From assembly GCF_009727055.1 (NCBI RefSeq), contig NC_052359.1:58033539-58097538 (forward strand): a stretch of DNA of 64,000 bases, read 5' to 3'. Source of the stretch: Benincasa hispida (taxonomy: Eukaryota; Streptophyta; Magnoliopsida; Cucurbitales; Cucurbitaceae). Below, piece after piece: positions 1 through 11,568 of the stretch. The translations under genes were made by a program, and so were the position numbers. Within the stretch, counting starts at the first letter, position 1. The number at the start of each line of letters is the position of its first letter. The notes below the pieces were generated by a model. The model did no database searches and was not told the origin of the DNA. It saw only the letters and a list, made by a program, of their open reading frames with translations.

Positions 1-615
1 TACCCTCGGATTCGCGACACCTTTGGCGTGTCCCCCTAACAGATGGTGTTTGGGTAGGTCAATATCAAGATGGATGGAGAGAGTGTTCATAGTAAGTGGG
101 AGTGGGGAGTGTGATAGCATATCCCTCGGTCTCCCTCTAGGATGAATAAAGTTACTGCGCATCGCCTCGAGGCACCCTGGGAGTGTCCCCCTAAAGGATG
201 GCAAATGTGCGCGTTTCTTTATTTGATCTCCTATAAGAGGATAAGGTAACTTAGTCTCTTGTCCTAATCTGCTTCTTCCTTATGGTGGGCTCATTAGGGG
301 GGACTCTGACACCGAAAGCGAGGGGTCACACTTACACGAAATTGTTAAAGGTTAATAGTTCTGGACCAAAAAATAGTGGTTGTTAGGTTCAGTTCCAAGA
401 ATTGGTTCTACTTAATGGTTGAGAATGTCTCATCCTAGCGAAGGGGCAACTGATCACCCCACCAATGACGTTGTCCTACCTCACTGGGGCATCATTACAA
501 AATAGAAGTCTATAACTCAGGGTACTTGAAACTATTTTGCAAAACTGATTAGTTTAAAAATGGTTTAGCAAAATCTAATAAAGTTTTGTTCGTATTTTTC
601 GCAAACTTTTTCAAA
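1..615 (+). other. 5' leader of the copia element
   Basis: Non-coding sequence upstream of gag with no open frame of note. It is GC-richer than the intergenic DNA of the window. No primer-binding site is visible, so it should lie further left. The boundary is set by the likely gag start at 616. Confidence 0.55.
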
Positions 616-1460
616 ATGGCAACAGCCACATTAGCATTGTTAAACGTCGAAAAACATACTGGCGATAATTTCGCAACATGGAAACACATGATCACGCCAA
701 TCCTAATCATCGAGGATCTCATGTTCGCTCTCACTGAGGCTTATCCTCCTATTCTAGCTTCTAATGCCGCTCGAAATGTTCGGGAGGCATACGAGCGATG
801 GACAAGGGGAATGAGAAGGCTCGAGCCTACATCTTGGCAAGTCTTTCTGAAATCTTGGCCAAGAAACATGAGCCTATGGTCTCAGTGTGTGAGATCATAG
901 AGTCCCTACGGGGGATGTTTGGACAACCGTCTGAACAGCTTATGCATGAGGCTTTTAAATACATATTCAACTCCAAAATGGAAGAAGGCATCTCTATTCG
1001 TGAACATGTGCTAAATATGATGGTCCACTTTAATGTGGCAGAATTGAATGGGTCTGCCATCAATGAGGGCAGGGTTAGCATAATCCTGCATTCTTTGTTG
1101 GAGAGCTTCCTGCACTTTGGTAGCAATGTGATTCTTAACAAAGTGAAATATAACTTTACAACTCTCCTCAATGAGTTGCAGACCTACCAATATTTACTGA
1201 AAAATAAGGAGAGGCAGAAGGGTAAGGAAAATGTTGCTTCATCCTCCAAGACGTTCCATAGAGGTTCGACCTCAGGAACGAAGTTTGCACTTTCTACTTC
1301 TAACTCTGCAAAGGGGAAAAAGAAGAAGGGTGGTAAGGAAAAAGGGCAGGCACTTGCTAACCCATCGCCTATCGCCCCAAGGAGGCGTCCATAGATTGCT
1401 AAGGGAAAGTGTTTCTACTACAACCAAGATGGACACTGAAAGAGGAACTGTCCTCGGTAC
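616..1460 (+). pseudogene. Copia gag (UBN2-type) with CCHC zinc knuckle, frameshifted
   Basis: Gag forms the virus-like particle and binds the element RNA. The start at 616 begins MATATLALL, and the N-terminal region (GDNFATWKHMI) runs to about 800, where the frame shifts. The next frame carries the core with GMFGQPS, IREHVLNMMVHFNVAELNG and a basic Lys-rich tail. The zinc knuckle at about 1409-1455 reads C-F-Y-Y-N-Q-D-G-H-stop-K-R-N-C. The second Cys is Tyr, and a TGA at 1437-1439 replaces the Trp kept in the related element at 14.4 kb. It is a dead gene of clear family. Confidence 0.85.
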
Positions 1461-2132
1461 TTGAAAGAGAAGAAAGTAGTCAAGGCTAAGGCCATGGCTG
1501 ATAAAGGTAAATGTGATTTACTTGTACTTGAAACTTATTTAGTGGAGAATGATGATTCTGCCTGGATAATTGATTCGGGTGCAACTAACCATGTTTGTTC
1601 TTCTTTTCAGGGGATTCGATCTTGGCTACAGCTGGAGGCTGGTGAGATGACGATACAAGTAGGCTCTGGGCACGTCGTCTCAGCTATGGCAGTGGGAGGA
1701 CTTCAGTTAGCTTTACATAATAGGTTTCTTATTTTACATGATGTATATATTGTTCCCGAACTAAAAAGGAACCTCATTTCTGTAAAGTGTTTATTGCAAT
1801 GTAAATATACTATCTCGTTTAATGTGGGTAAAGCATTTATTCATAAAGATGGTGTTTTTATTTGCACATCAAATCTAGAATCGAATTTATATGTGCTAAG
1901 GCCGTTAGCCATTAATTCCCTCCATAATACTGAATTATCCAAAACTGTCATAACTCAATCAAAACGTCGACAAATTTCTCCAAAAGAAAATGCCCAACTT
2001 TGGCATCTTCGTTTAGGGCACATCAATCTCAATAGGATTGAGAAATTGGTGAAGAATGAACTTCTAAGTGAGTTAGAAGAAAATTCTTTACCAGTGTGCG
2101 AATCTTGCCTTGAGGGTAAGATGACTAAATGA
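1461..2132 (+). pseudogene. Copia aspartic protease and GAG-pre-integrase region
   Basis: The retropepsin-like active site is visible as AWIIDSGATNHVC near 1558-1600; the DSG triad is the catalytic Asp motif that cleaves the polyprotein. The GAG-pre-integrase zinc region follows: LWHLRLGHINLNRIEKLV near 2000-2050 and CESCLEGKMTK ending at 2129, giving the His/Cys metal ligands. The frame ends at a TGA (2130-2132) where relatives have Arg, and integrase continues directly after it in the same frame. The usual copia order supports the call. Confidence 0.88.
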
Positions 2133-2961
2133 CCTTTTACTGGAAAAGGTTATAGAGCGAAGGAGCCTCTTGAGTTAGTACATTCTGACCTTTGTGGTCC
2201 TATGAATGTGCGAGCCCAAGGTGGCTATGAGTATTTTATCAATTTCACTGATGATTACTTCAGGTACGGGTATGTTTATCTTATGCAAAGAAAGTCTGAA
2301 TCCTTTGAAAAGTTCAAAGAGTTCAGGGCTGAAGTTGAAAACACATTGGATAGACGAATTAAAACACTTCGATTGGATCGAGGTGGAGAGTTTTTGGACT
2401 CAAAATTTCAGGACTATTTGATAGAACATGGAATCGTTTCCAACTTTCAATGTCGGGTGCACCTCTATAAAATGGTGTAGCGGAGAGGAGAAATAAGACC
2501 TTGTTAGACATGGTTCGCTCGATGATGAGTTACGTTTCCTTATCGGACTCATTTTTGGGTTTCACAGTGGAGACTGCGGTATACATACTCATCTGTGTTC
2601 CCTCCAAGAGTATTGCAAGAATACCTCTGAAGTTGTGGAACGGGCATAAAGCTAGTTTACGTCACTTCCGGATTGGGGTTGCCCTGCATATTTGCTTAAG
2701 GCTAATCCCAAGAAGTTGGAACCACGGTCGAGGTTATGCCTTTTTGTAGTCTACCCCAAAGGTACACGAGGGGGTTATTTTTATGATCCGATGGAAAATA
2801 GGGTATTTGTTTCAACAAACGCTACTTTCCTGGAGGAGGATCATATAAGGGAGCATAGTCCACAAAGCAAAATCGTGTTATGTGAGCTTTCTAATGAAAC
2901 TACTGAAACTTCAAGAGCCCGCTACATCAGCAAGAGTTTTTTATGGGAGTTCATCCAGTAG
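2133..2961 (+). pseudogene. Copia integrase catalytic core and C-terminal part, frameshifted
   Basis: The rve/DDE integrase core is seen as HSDLCGPMNV near 2182-2210, FTDDYFRYGYVYLM near 2245-2287 and LRLDRGGEF near 2368-2394. The first two catalytic Asp regions are present; the third acidic motif is lost around a frameshift near 2450-2480. The next frame (2501-2749) and a further one (2692-2961) carry the integrase C-terminal part, including the KGTRGGYFYDPMENRVFVS segment typical of copia. At least two frameshifts make it non-functional. Confidence 0.85.
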
Positions 2962-2979
2962 GTCAGTTCCACCTCAAGA

Positions 2980-3900
2980 GTTGAGGGAACCTTGACGTAG
3001 TGGGAGGGTTGTGAACCCACCCATTAGTTATCTGGGTTTCACGGAAATCCTTGCTATGGTAGCAGATAGCGACGTTGATGATTTGTTGTCTTATAAGAAG
3101 GCAATGGAGAATGTTGATCGGGATGAATGGGTCAAGGCCATAGATATCGAGATAGAGTCGATGTACTTTAACTCAGTATGGGATCTTGTAGATCAGCCTG
3201 ATGGGGTAAAACCTATAGGTTGTAAATGGATCTACAAGCACAAACGGGGTGCTGATGAGAAGGTACAAACTTTCAAGGCTTGACTTGTGGCAAAGGGTTA
3301 TACCAGGTAGAGGGAGTCGACTATGAGGAAACTTTCTCGCCTGTTGCCATGTTAAAGTCGATCCGCATCCTCCTGTCCATTGCAGCTTATTATAACTATG
3401 AGATCTGGAAAATGGACGTCAAGATAGCCTTTTTGAATGGCAATCTTGAGGAGACCATTTACATGGTGCAACCCGAGGGATTCATAGCCCAAGGTCAAGA
3501 GCAAAAGGTTTGCAAACTGAATCGGTCCATTTATGGACTGAAACAGGCGTTTCGATCTTGGAAAATATTGTTTAATACTGCGATCAAGTCGTATGGCTTT
3601 GACCAAAACTTTGATGAACTTTGTGCTACAAGAAGATCATCAACGCTTCAGTAGTCTTCTTAGTGTTGTACATAGATGATATTCTACTTATTGGGAATGA
3701 TATAGGTCTACTGACAGCAGTTAAGAACTGGCTAGCGACCCAATTCCAAACGAAATATTTGGGAGAGGCTCAGTTTGTTCTAGGTATATAGATTTTTAGG
3801 GATCGTAAGAACAAAGTACTAGCACTGTCTCAAGTATCGTACATTGACAAGATGTTGCTCATGTACTCAATGCAGAACTCCAAGAGGGGCCTACTATCGT
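2980..3900 (+). pseudogene. Copia reverse transcriptase, broken; RNase H deleted
   Basis: The RVT_2 N-terminal motifs are GCKWIYKHKRGADE near 3220-3262, then a TGA at 3281 replacing the Arg of the usual KARLVAKG motif. YEETFSPVAMLKSIR (3318-3365), MDVKIAFLNG and IYGLKQAFRSW follow. The catalytic YIDDILLIGND lies near 3671-3703, in another frame. After about 3900 the sequence jumps to 3' terminal non-coding sequence, so the RNase H domain that copia pol normally carries has been deleted. Confidence 0.87.
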
Positions 3901-4179
3901 TTAGGTATTTAGTCACTTTGTCTATGAACATGAGTCCTAAAAAGCCTCAAAAGGTTGAAGAGATGAGACGGATCAGTCTAACCCAGGCCATTTTAATGTT
4001 GTTGGCCCATTTACGAAGGCTCTCATAGCTACAATGTTTGAGGGTTACCTACGGAGCATGGGTCTAGAGGATCGCACGTGGCTGGACTAGGGCAAGTGGG
4101 AGATTTTCTTTTATTGGGCTTTTATGCCGTAGTTTATTGTTTTGTTCTAGTTGATTGTACACCCCACTTAGCATTAGGA

Positions 4180-4191
4180 CAAGTGGGAGAT
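4180..4191 (+). other. Polypurine tract of the copia element
   Basis: CAAGTGGGAGAT sits immediately before the TGTTGGGG start of the LTR. It is the expected primer site for plus-strand DNA synthesis. A nearly identical tract precedes the LTR at 49915, and the reverse complement follows the minus-strand LTRs ending at 13462, 19590 and 43771. Confidence 0.8.
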
Positions 4192-6312
4192 TGTTGGGGT
4201 TGATGCCCTCAAAGTCTCTTGTACTGTAGTTTGTAATAATTTGTGCGAATGCTTATGTTGTGTAATATATGATATTTACTTCACATCTTGTATTTTTGCT
4301 CAGTTGCTTGTTTTATTTGCTTTACCACAGACCAATAAACATAAAATCCCTAGTTATCTGTATGTGACTCAAGCATGTATGTGGTGACATACAAGTGGAT
4401 CATATCTTGAGTGATAACCAAAATAATCTGTAGTATATGGATATAGGAGGGAAACCTTATCCTGGTAACACTATGGATGCGGCCTGCTTTGTGGAATGGT
4501 CACAAGTGTTGTGACTTGTCATAGATGGTCTGATCTGATCATTCATGTCGGGGACATGCGAGCGGAGGCGTCCTATACAAAGAGTTTGTAAAAGACCTGA
4601 CCACGAAGTGTTAACGTCTCGTTATATAACACCGTTCATGACAGAGACTTCACTTCATTAGGATGACCATAGGTAACATGACCTCAATCCTGAATGAGTT
4701 AGAAACTTCCGCCATTGAGGCAGTCCTTTGATTTGTATGGGTGTGAGTGGCCAGGTCGCCGATTCAAACCTACCATTTTGGGGATTCGTCTGATTTGGGA
4801 GTTGGAAACTCAGCTACACAAGATGGAATTCACTCCTTCCCCGAAGGAAGGGTAAGTAAATAGATAACTCCCTTAAAGGCTGATTCCGGAGCTTGAACGA
4901 TGTGGCGCCATACTCCTTCTCTAGGCCCGAGAGGTGTTTACACATAATTGGACTATGTTGTATTGTTTATTAGAGGAATCAGTGGTATTTAAGGAGTGAG
5001 ATGTAATTATAGGGGGAAAACGATAATTTGGCTCAGCTGTACTTACGAGCATCTGTGAAGGGTCATTGTACTCATGATTGGTTATATCCGATGGACACAG
5101 AAATATATCTGTGGTAAGAAGAGTTCAGTTGTTGGTCTTTAGTGAAATTCCTGGCAGTTAACGGATGGTGGATCTCGTGGCTAAAGAGTCTAGTCAACTA
5201 TTCACGAATCGTTGGAGCTTCGAGCCACAGGTCCATTAGGTCCCCTGGGTAGCTTGGATAAAGTTGAGAACCAATGTTTGGGTTAATTTGAAAAGTTCAA
5301 ATTGAAAAGAGAAAGTTCGATTATATATGATATAATTGGACTGGTTAATTATATATGATATGATTGGCTAAATGTATGAGATACATTATTTTTTAGGAAA
5401 TTAGATTTAAATATGATTTATATTAAGAAGAGGAGAAAATACTATAGTAGATATGTGATACCAAACTATAGGGTAAAAATATAATATGATTATATTATTA
5501 TTAGTTAATTGGTTAATTATATGATAATTAAGCCACTTTTTTCACGTTTGAACATGGGTTAGTGAGAATGCGTCGGATATTGTAACTGATGAAATAAAAA
5601 TGAAATTGTTTCATTTTGAATCGTTCGTTCAATCGCCCATCCGAAAAGAAATCAAGAGAGCGCACTGGTGAAATTTAATCGATCGCTTAAACATTTCGAG
5701 AGCCTATATGATAGTCACTCTCCACATAAACGATCGCCCACCTTGCGCTTAAACGATCGCACACTAGTTCCTACACGATCGTATAGCTTCCTTAAATGAT
5801 CGTAGTGTGTGTCAAGTTAGCTAAACGACCGTTCAGTAAAATCTACACGATCGTGTAGCTTCTCCTAAACGATAAGCACATTGCTATGTGATAGCATCTT
5901 TTTCCCTCCCACTTGCTTATCGCCTACACGATCTGGTATTCCTCCTTCCTCTACCAAATTCACCAAAGACCACACTTTGGGTTCTCACTCTGAGAATACT
6001 GAGGGATCTTTTCTAGTGGTGTCGTCCCCGTTGCGTTCATATTTCGTGATTGTTCGTGTTACTGTAGTCGACGCATCTATTCGGGTGTTGGTTGATCGGG
6101 TAGTAGTTTCCGCTGCATTGAGTTCCGAAGTTTGAAGACTGTCTTCAACTGGTATGACAACTCATTCCCTTGTTATATCTTGTTCGTAGCATGCCGATAA
6201 TTACTGTTTGTTTGCATAACTGTACGTTTGAATGTATAATGTGTATTTCGGTCACGGTGAGATTAGAGCGATCCGAACGCGCTCATGGAACTCTTCGGTA
6301 AGAGATCGTTCA
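4192..6312 (+). repeat. 3' LTR of the copia element (subfamily 1, about 2.1 kb)
   Basis: It starts TGTTGGGGTTGATGCCC right after the polypurine tract. It ends ...GAGATCGTTCA at 6312, placed by alignment with the complete solo LTR at 23504-25563, whose ends are fixed by a target duplication. About 5640-5940 holds a cluster of CGATCG-type motifs. Apparent short frames inside (for example 5881-6135) overlap this cluster and are not genes. Only four bases separate it from the next LTR at 6317. Confidence 0.85.
5640..5940 (+). repeat. Array of CGATCG-type motifs inside the LTR
   Basis: About ten loosely spaced copies (roughly every 20-30 bases) of a degenerate motif such as AAACGATCGCAC, TACACGATCGTATAG and TACACGATCGTGTAGC. 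The core CGATCG is self-complementary. The same kind of cluster is found at the same distance from the LTR start in the other subfamily-1 LTRs (23940-24100, 26570-26760, 50750-50910, and degenerate at 41640-41730). Confidence 0.75.
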
Positions 6313-6316
6313 AAGG

Positions 6317-9244
6317 TGTCACACCCTTCCCCAGATTACCTTTCTAATCTGAGAAGAGATGTGATACAGTAGTTTCCAATCGTTTTATGACAACTATTGT
6401 CCAACATACTCCTATAAACCAGTGTCCTAAGTACTTGATATACCTAATTAGCAGTTTATAATTTTGACAACTTAATACATAATCTTATCAATAGCCCATT
6501 TCATATGAACTACTACTAATTAGGAACTTAACATCAACATACACAACGAATACAAGAATCCAAGACTATATACAACATTAGTTGACACAAGTTCTATTCT
6601 ATTCCCCATGACATGTACAGACAAAATCAGGGTTTAAACATAACATAGTGAACCATATAAACTTTGAGTTCTTGAAAATCTTGAGTAGTGACTAACTGGC
6701 AGATTTTCTAAGCTTCGGGACATAGATCGCTACCTGAAGGGAGAAAAAATTTAAAAGAATGAACTTAAAAATGCCCAATTAGTGACTACTTTAAAGAAAC
6801 ATGCTTTCATACATGAATAAACATAAACATGCTTATCATAAAACATTTACTTTCTAATTTTCAAACATAAACATACTTGGCTTCAAACATTGCATACTCA
6901 TTTTCAGAGTTTGAAAATAAAACTAAAAACATGAAAACATAGCAAATGGAAAACCTGAAATAAAATTCCTTATTATTTCCTGTAAAGTACCTCTACTCCT
7001 CTGCCTAAACATGTGGGAAAGCCCTTTTTCTTGATCCCTAATAACCTTAGTTGAGAGAGAGCCCTTTTGCTCGATCTCATCAACGTCAATAACATAGATC
7101 ATACGTGCACATAAAACTAATAGGATCCTGACTACCTTACCATACCTCCAGTATTACGGATCCGTAACATAACTGAGAATCTGGGTACTTTACCATACCT
7201 TTTGTACCAACATTGAAGTAGGGCTTGTACAAAGCACAAAACATTCAAACATTTCATAACATAGGCATAAGCTTATTGAAAATGCATGCCAAATTCACAT
7301 ATAAAATCTCATTCTTTGAAATATGGATCATGAGATCAATATATAAATAAAGTATGCATTGAGGAAATCACGTTATAAAACAACATGATAAACTAGCTAT
7401 GCGTTGAAAATCATTTATGAAACTACTCATTAGAAATATTTTGTAAAAACATGTCACTCATTGTCTTAAGCTACTTATCCAAGGGTCTGTAGGCCTCTCC
7501 TACTTGCGTCTGCCCTGTAATAAGAAGAGGTTCCTTGGTTAGTATCATTGGTTCCCTTTTGAGCTTAACATATAAACTCGACATTAACGCATATTATTGA
7601 TCTCATCACATCATGCTTGAGCTCATTGCATCATTTATACTTAAGCCACATTTTCTTAGCTAAAGAATAGCAACCCTCCCTATCGGGTGCTCGAAAAGTC
7701 ACGAAGACATGCCTCCGTACCTATGCAATGAACATCTACTATGCATCTCACTTAGCGCGCCTTGGCTATTGTTACTGTTCTTCGCACAGCCACACAGCTC
7801 ATGTCCCGCGCACCTTACCTGATGACTACCTCTGCTCGCATAAATCCTTACTTCACGCTTATGCGCATTGTCTCATATCTCAACGGGTTAGCTGCTTACT
7901 TATTCTTCGGATGCAGTTGCCTGCTTATTCATCCATAATCATTATTCCAGATTTTAACTTCTACATTTAATAACTGAAAATCCAACCATTAATCAATTAG
8001 ATTTCCTTCTAAAAGCTTGCTCATAAATATCTTAACTCTTTTTACCTTAGAGTTTTTTAAATTCTTCTGACTAGTTCGAAATCACCTTAATCTCTTAAGC
8101 TTGCTGAGAATTTCTTCAACACCTTCTAGGCTTCAAGTGGCAGTGATCCCTTTCTTTAAATATGTGATAAATTAGCCAAACAGTTTTCTTCTTTTCAAGG
8201 TCTATTTATACTTAAGCTTGCAAGTAAACTTATCTTAATGAAAAGGCACCTGGCCCATTATCTCTTGGTTAACATTTCAAAGATTGCCACTTGACCCACT
8301 TATTAAATGATTAAGCTAAACTCTTCAGTTTTACTTCATCGCATAGGGCTTACACCTACTTAAGCCCCTTTCTGATCTTTACTTAACTCTAATCTTCATC
8401 ATATCACTTTGCCTTAGGTACTCATCACAAGCCTTATCCAATTATATTTTCTTAAATGACTCCCTTAACATACGTCGTCGCATCCTCGGAGCGACACTAT
8501 TACCTATGTCATCGCCTAGGCGCACGTACCCTCGTTTGCCAATCTCTAAGCCTTTTGGCCAACACTTAACCCGCGCCCCACATAGAATTCTGTCTCAGCA
8601 TCCTTTGGAGTGCCCGTCTAGGAAACTTGACTGCACGCATGTTACTTATACATGACCTTCACAAACATCACATGGAACTGGTCGCATACTCCTTTTTCCT
8701 CTGCCTCAGCCAACACTCGCTCAATAACGAACTTCTTTTATGGCCTTCTGCGTTTATTATGGGCCATACTTAGCCATAATTCCCTTTCTTAAACTTCTGC
8801 CCGCATAGCTTGACATGTTGGCCACTTTGTTTGACATGACTTTGTCACATCAAGCTTTTTATTTATCCTTCTATGTATTAATCTCTCCATTCCACTAGAG
8901 GCCCAAGAAATCCATACTTAGAACATTTTTCTACCCTCCAAGTACCTGAGAGCTTAACCTTTTAACTCTTAGGAAAATTTTCCTCATCTTTTAGCTTGGC
9001 TTCACGCCCAACCTTCCTTTACCTTAAACTCTCAAAATTCACTAAGAGTTTACTGCTTATCAATCTACCTGAGAGCATCCTTTCTCAACACTTAAGAATT
9101 TTTACTTCTTCTGAACATATACAAACACATTATACATTACATGTAACTTGGATTACAGTTACATTAATATTAATAAACATCTTAAACACGTAATTAAGAG
9201 AACTTAAGCATAATTAATTAGTAAAGAAAGTTTAGGGGTTTACA
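6317..9244 (-). repeat. 3' LTR of a Ty3/gypsy element, about 2.9 kb
   Basis: On the minus strand it starts TGTAAACCCCTAAAC (9244) directly after gypsy integrase-end sequence and a purine-rich tract. It ends ...GGGAAGGGTGTGACA (6317), giving TG...CA ends. A TATAAATA box lies at 8201-8212. No coding frame inside is convincing; 7728-7970 and 8996-9193 are chance frames. Confidence 0.72.
8201..8212 (-). promoter_or_regulatory. Probable TATA box of the gypsy LTR
   Basis: The minus strand reads AAGTATAAATAGACC, a strong plant TATA consensus, about 1.03 kb downstream of the LTR start. It would mark the U3/R border of the element promoter. Confidence 0.5.
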
Positions 9245-9900
9245 ATTTACCTTCCTCTTAGAGAAATTTTGTGCTCAAAATTTACATCAAGCTTGATTAC
9301 GTGAATAGGTATGGATACTTCCTTTTCATTTGTTCTTCAGTTTCCTATGTAGCGTTTTCTATTTCATAGTTTCTCGATAATACTTTAACCAATGGGATAA
9401 CCTTGTTTCACAATACTTACTCTTTTCTATCTAGAAGTTATACTAGTTCCTCTTCATAAGATAAATTTTCCATCAACTATACTGACTGATCTCGTATAAT
9501 ATGAGCAAGGTCTATAACATACTGCCTCAACATAGACACATGGAAAACATCATGTATCCTAAATAACTTTGCAGGTAAGGCTAATATATAGGCTATTGAC
9601 CCGACCTGTTCAAATATCTCATAGGGTCCTATATATCTGGGGCTCAACTTACCTTCCCTATCAAATATGAGTATGCCTTTCCAAGGTGATAATCTGAGAA
9701 ATACTCAATCTCTAATCTCAAATTCAAGCTCTTTTCTTCGTTTATCTGCATAGCTCTTCTATCTGTTTCGAGCTATTTTCAAACTCTCTTATTAACTAGA
9801 GTTCTACGTGGTCTCCCATACAAGGCTTCATACGGAGCCATACCAATGTTAGAATGATAATTGTTTTTATAAGCAAACTTTGCTAATGGCAAGTGTGTAT
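9245..9900 (-). pseudogene. Ty3/gypsy pol, integrase C-terminal half
   Basis: Minus-strand translation gives THLPLAKFAYKN (about 9895-9860), MAPYEALYGRPR (about 9846-9811) and, near 9300-9500, chromodomain-like ends such as IPLVKVLSRN and ATWE-type sequence with stops. This is the end of gypsy integrase, which precedes the 3' LTR. Several stops and frameshifts are present. The reading continues on the other side of the solo LTR, at 11494-11568. Confidence 0.78.
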
Positions 9901-9905
9901 CCCAG

Positions 9906-11488
9906 TGATACATTATTTTATGAGGTGGAATTATGGATGAAATGCGTTGAGCAATCAAGCTTTCTTAGTGGAATCCAAGTATAAACTCCATTAAGTTTCT
10001 TGGTAAGTCCAAGGTTGAACTCAGGGACTTAGAAAAAGGGTATACGGTGGTAATTTTTAGGAAGACTTTGTAGTAACCGGTAACTCAAAGTTGTTGGGTT
10101 TCTTAATTGCGGTAATAAAAATATACAAATGCGGTGGAGTTTTGAAAGAGTTGATAAAATGGAAGATGTGATAAGTATGCGGTGAACGGGTTGAGAAGGG
10201 TTTCGGCTAACACTTCCTAGGATGCGTTCATGCTATGCGATCATGCAACACACATACAATAGTAAACCATCTCTCGATGCGAATGCTACGGCTTCTAATG
10301 CTAGAACGTATGCGATATATGTGATAAGTCTATAGGACCTACACATAAGCCTCTATTCTTGTTTATGCGATGAAAAAATGACACACACACAAATAAGGCG
10401 ACAAACAGAGCTTATTTCTAAGTCTCTATCTCTTGTTTATGCAGATCTAATCTTGTTCTCTCGAGTCTAGATTCTAACCTATCTCTCTCAAGTCTCAGGT
10501 TCTTTCTTTGGACTCTCTCTCGAGTAGCTCTAAAGGGGTGTTGACATAGCATAAAACAAGATAATCGCATGCGATGAAGATCCTAGGTCATGTTAGCTTA
10601 GTTCTTCTCAACCCATTCGATAAGTTTAGCTACTCATGTGCGCTAAGAGAGTGAACAGATGTAGAATAAGAACTTCCATTGTATAAATGTAAAGTTAAAA
10701 TACAAAATAACAATGCAAGAAGAGAATAAAGAACCTGGTAGCAATCTCTTGCTTCCCAGGCTTTTATACTGTCTTTTCTACTCTTGTTCAAAAGATAATC
10801 TCGCTCTCGCGAGAGTTGGCCCGCTCTCTGCTTTCTACGCCTCTGGGTTCTCTTTCGAGTTGTCCTGAGTGATCTTCCGGCGTCTCTCCCTTCTCTTGCT
10901 CCACCTTAAAAGGAAAACTATGGACAAGTATGGAGAAAATTATCTAAGTATCTGAACTCCTTTTTTGAAGGTTGCCTTCGGTATTTATAGAGCCTTCAGG
11001 GTGAAAGGCGGTTTCTCTCTTATGATTGTACAGATGGGATGACTTTAATTCTCTGACTGATGCACTGAATATTTGTCACCGGAAAGCTGAGTGTACTTGT
11101 TATCGTTAGCGGCTTGTCAACTTAATTCGGATTCGACCATCATCCCATCGTGATTAATTATGCCTTTCACCGAGATGCGCCCACCAAGTTGCGCCAGCTT
11201 TATGCAGCAATCCTTCTTGAGCAGATGTTTGCAAGCACAAATCACCACAAAGCCTTGCAGTAATGTTGCGCTCGATCATTGATTTCTTGTGATTGCGCTT
11301 TTTGCCTTGTATCAACGCATATTCTGCATAAAAACACAAAAGTTAACTGTTTCTATGCGATAGACGCATGCGACCATAATGTTATGAACTTAATACTTTT
11401 TGGACGCAATCTAACATATTTTATCAATGCAAGGCAGCATTGTTTAAGAACTTAGCACTGTAATAACATGCATTTCTGCCCGTTATCA
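9906..11488 (-). mobile_element. Solo LTR (TGATAAC family) inserted in gypsy pol
   Basis: The 1583-bp block has TG...CA ends and is flanked by a perfect 5-bp duplication CCCAG at 9901-9905 and 11489-11493. Removing it together with one CCCAG copy joins the two gypsy integrase pieces in frame across ...FKGSW and THLPL. It resembles the LTR at 43922-45836, both starting TGATAAC on the minus strand. There is a TATA box at 10981-10990. It is a product of LTR-LTR recombination. The short frame at 11154-11339 is not a gene. Confidence 0.92.
10981..10990 (-). promoter_or_regulatory. TATA box of the solo LTR
   Basis: CTATAAATAC on the minus strand, about 500 bases from the LTR start, matches the plant TATA consensus. 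The related LTR at 43922-45836 has one at the corresponding place (45287). Confidence 0.5.
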
Positions 11489-11493
11489 CCCAG

Positions 11494-11568
11494 CTACCCT
11501 TAAACTGTAGCATATAGGCCCTCAGCATGTCTTCTGATGTTTGGATCGTTCACTCTAATTGTCCATCC
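11494..11568 (-). pseudogene. Ty3/gypsy integrase fragment, continuation of 9245-9900
   Basis: The minus strand reads D-G-Q-L-E-stop-T-I-Q-T-S-E-D-M-L-R-A followed by FKGSW, the conserved gypsy integrase stretch after YHPQT. A TGA stands where Arg is usual. The fragment is cut at 11568, where the copia LTR begins; the upstream part of this pol was not found elsewhere in the window. Confidence 0.8.

Larger units (their letters stand above)
1..6312 (+). mobile_element. Ty1/copia retrotransposon, 5'-truncated by the window edge, decayed
   Basis: The order leader, gag, CCHC knuckle, aspartic protease, integrase, reverse transcriptase, polypurine tract, 3' LTR is the copia order (integrase before reverse transcriptase). 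The 5' LTR and primer-binding site lie outside the window to the left. The coding part is broken by frameshifts, by stop codons at 1437, 2130 and 3281, and by loss of the RNase H part after about 3900, so it cannot make a polyprotein. Its gag is clearly related to the gag-only elements at 14380-15176 and 20560-21421. Confidence 0.9.

Noticed and set aside
5881..6135. Plus-strand frame of 84 codons
   Set aside because: Falls within LTR A and its CGATCG array; not present as a frame in other LTR copies.
7728..7970. Plus-strand frame of 80 codons
   Set aside because: Inside the gypsy LTR, antisense to the element, no motif.
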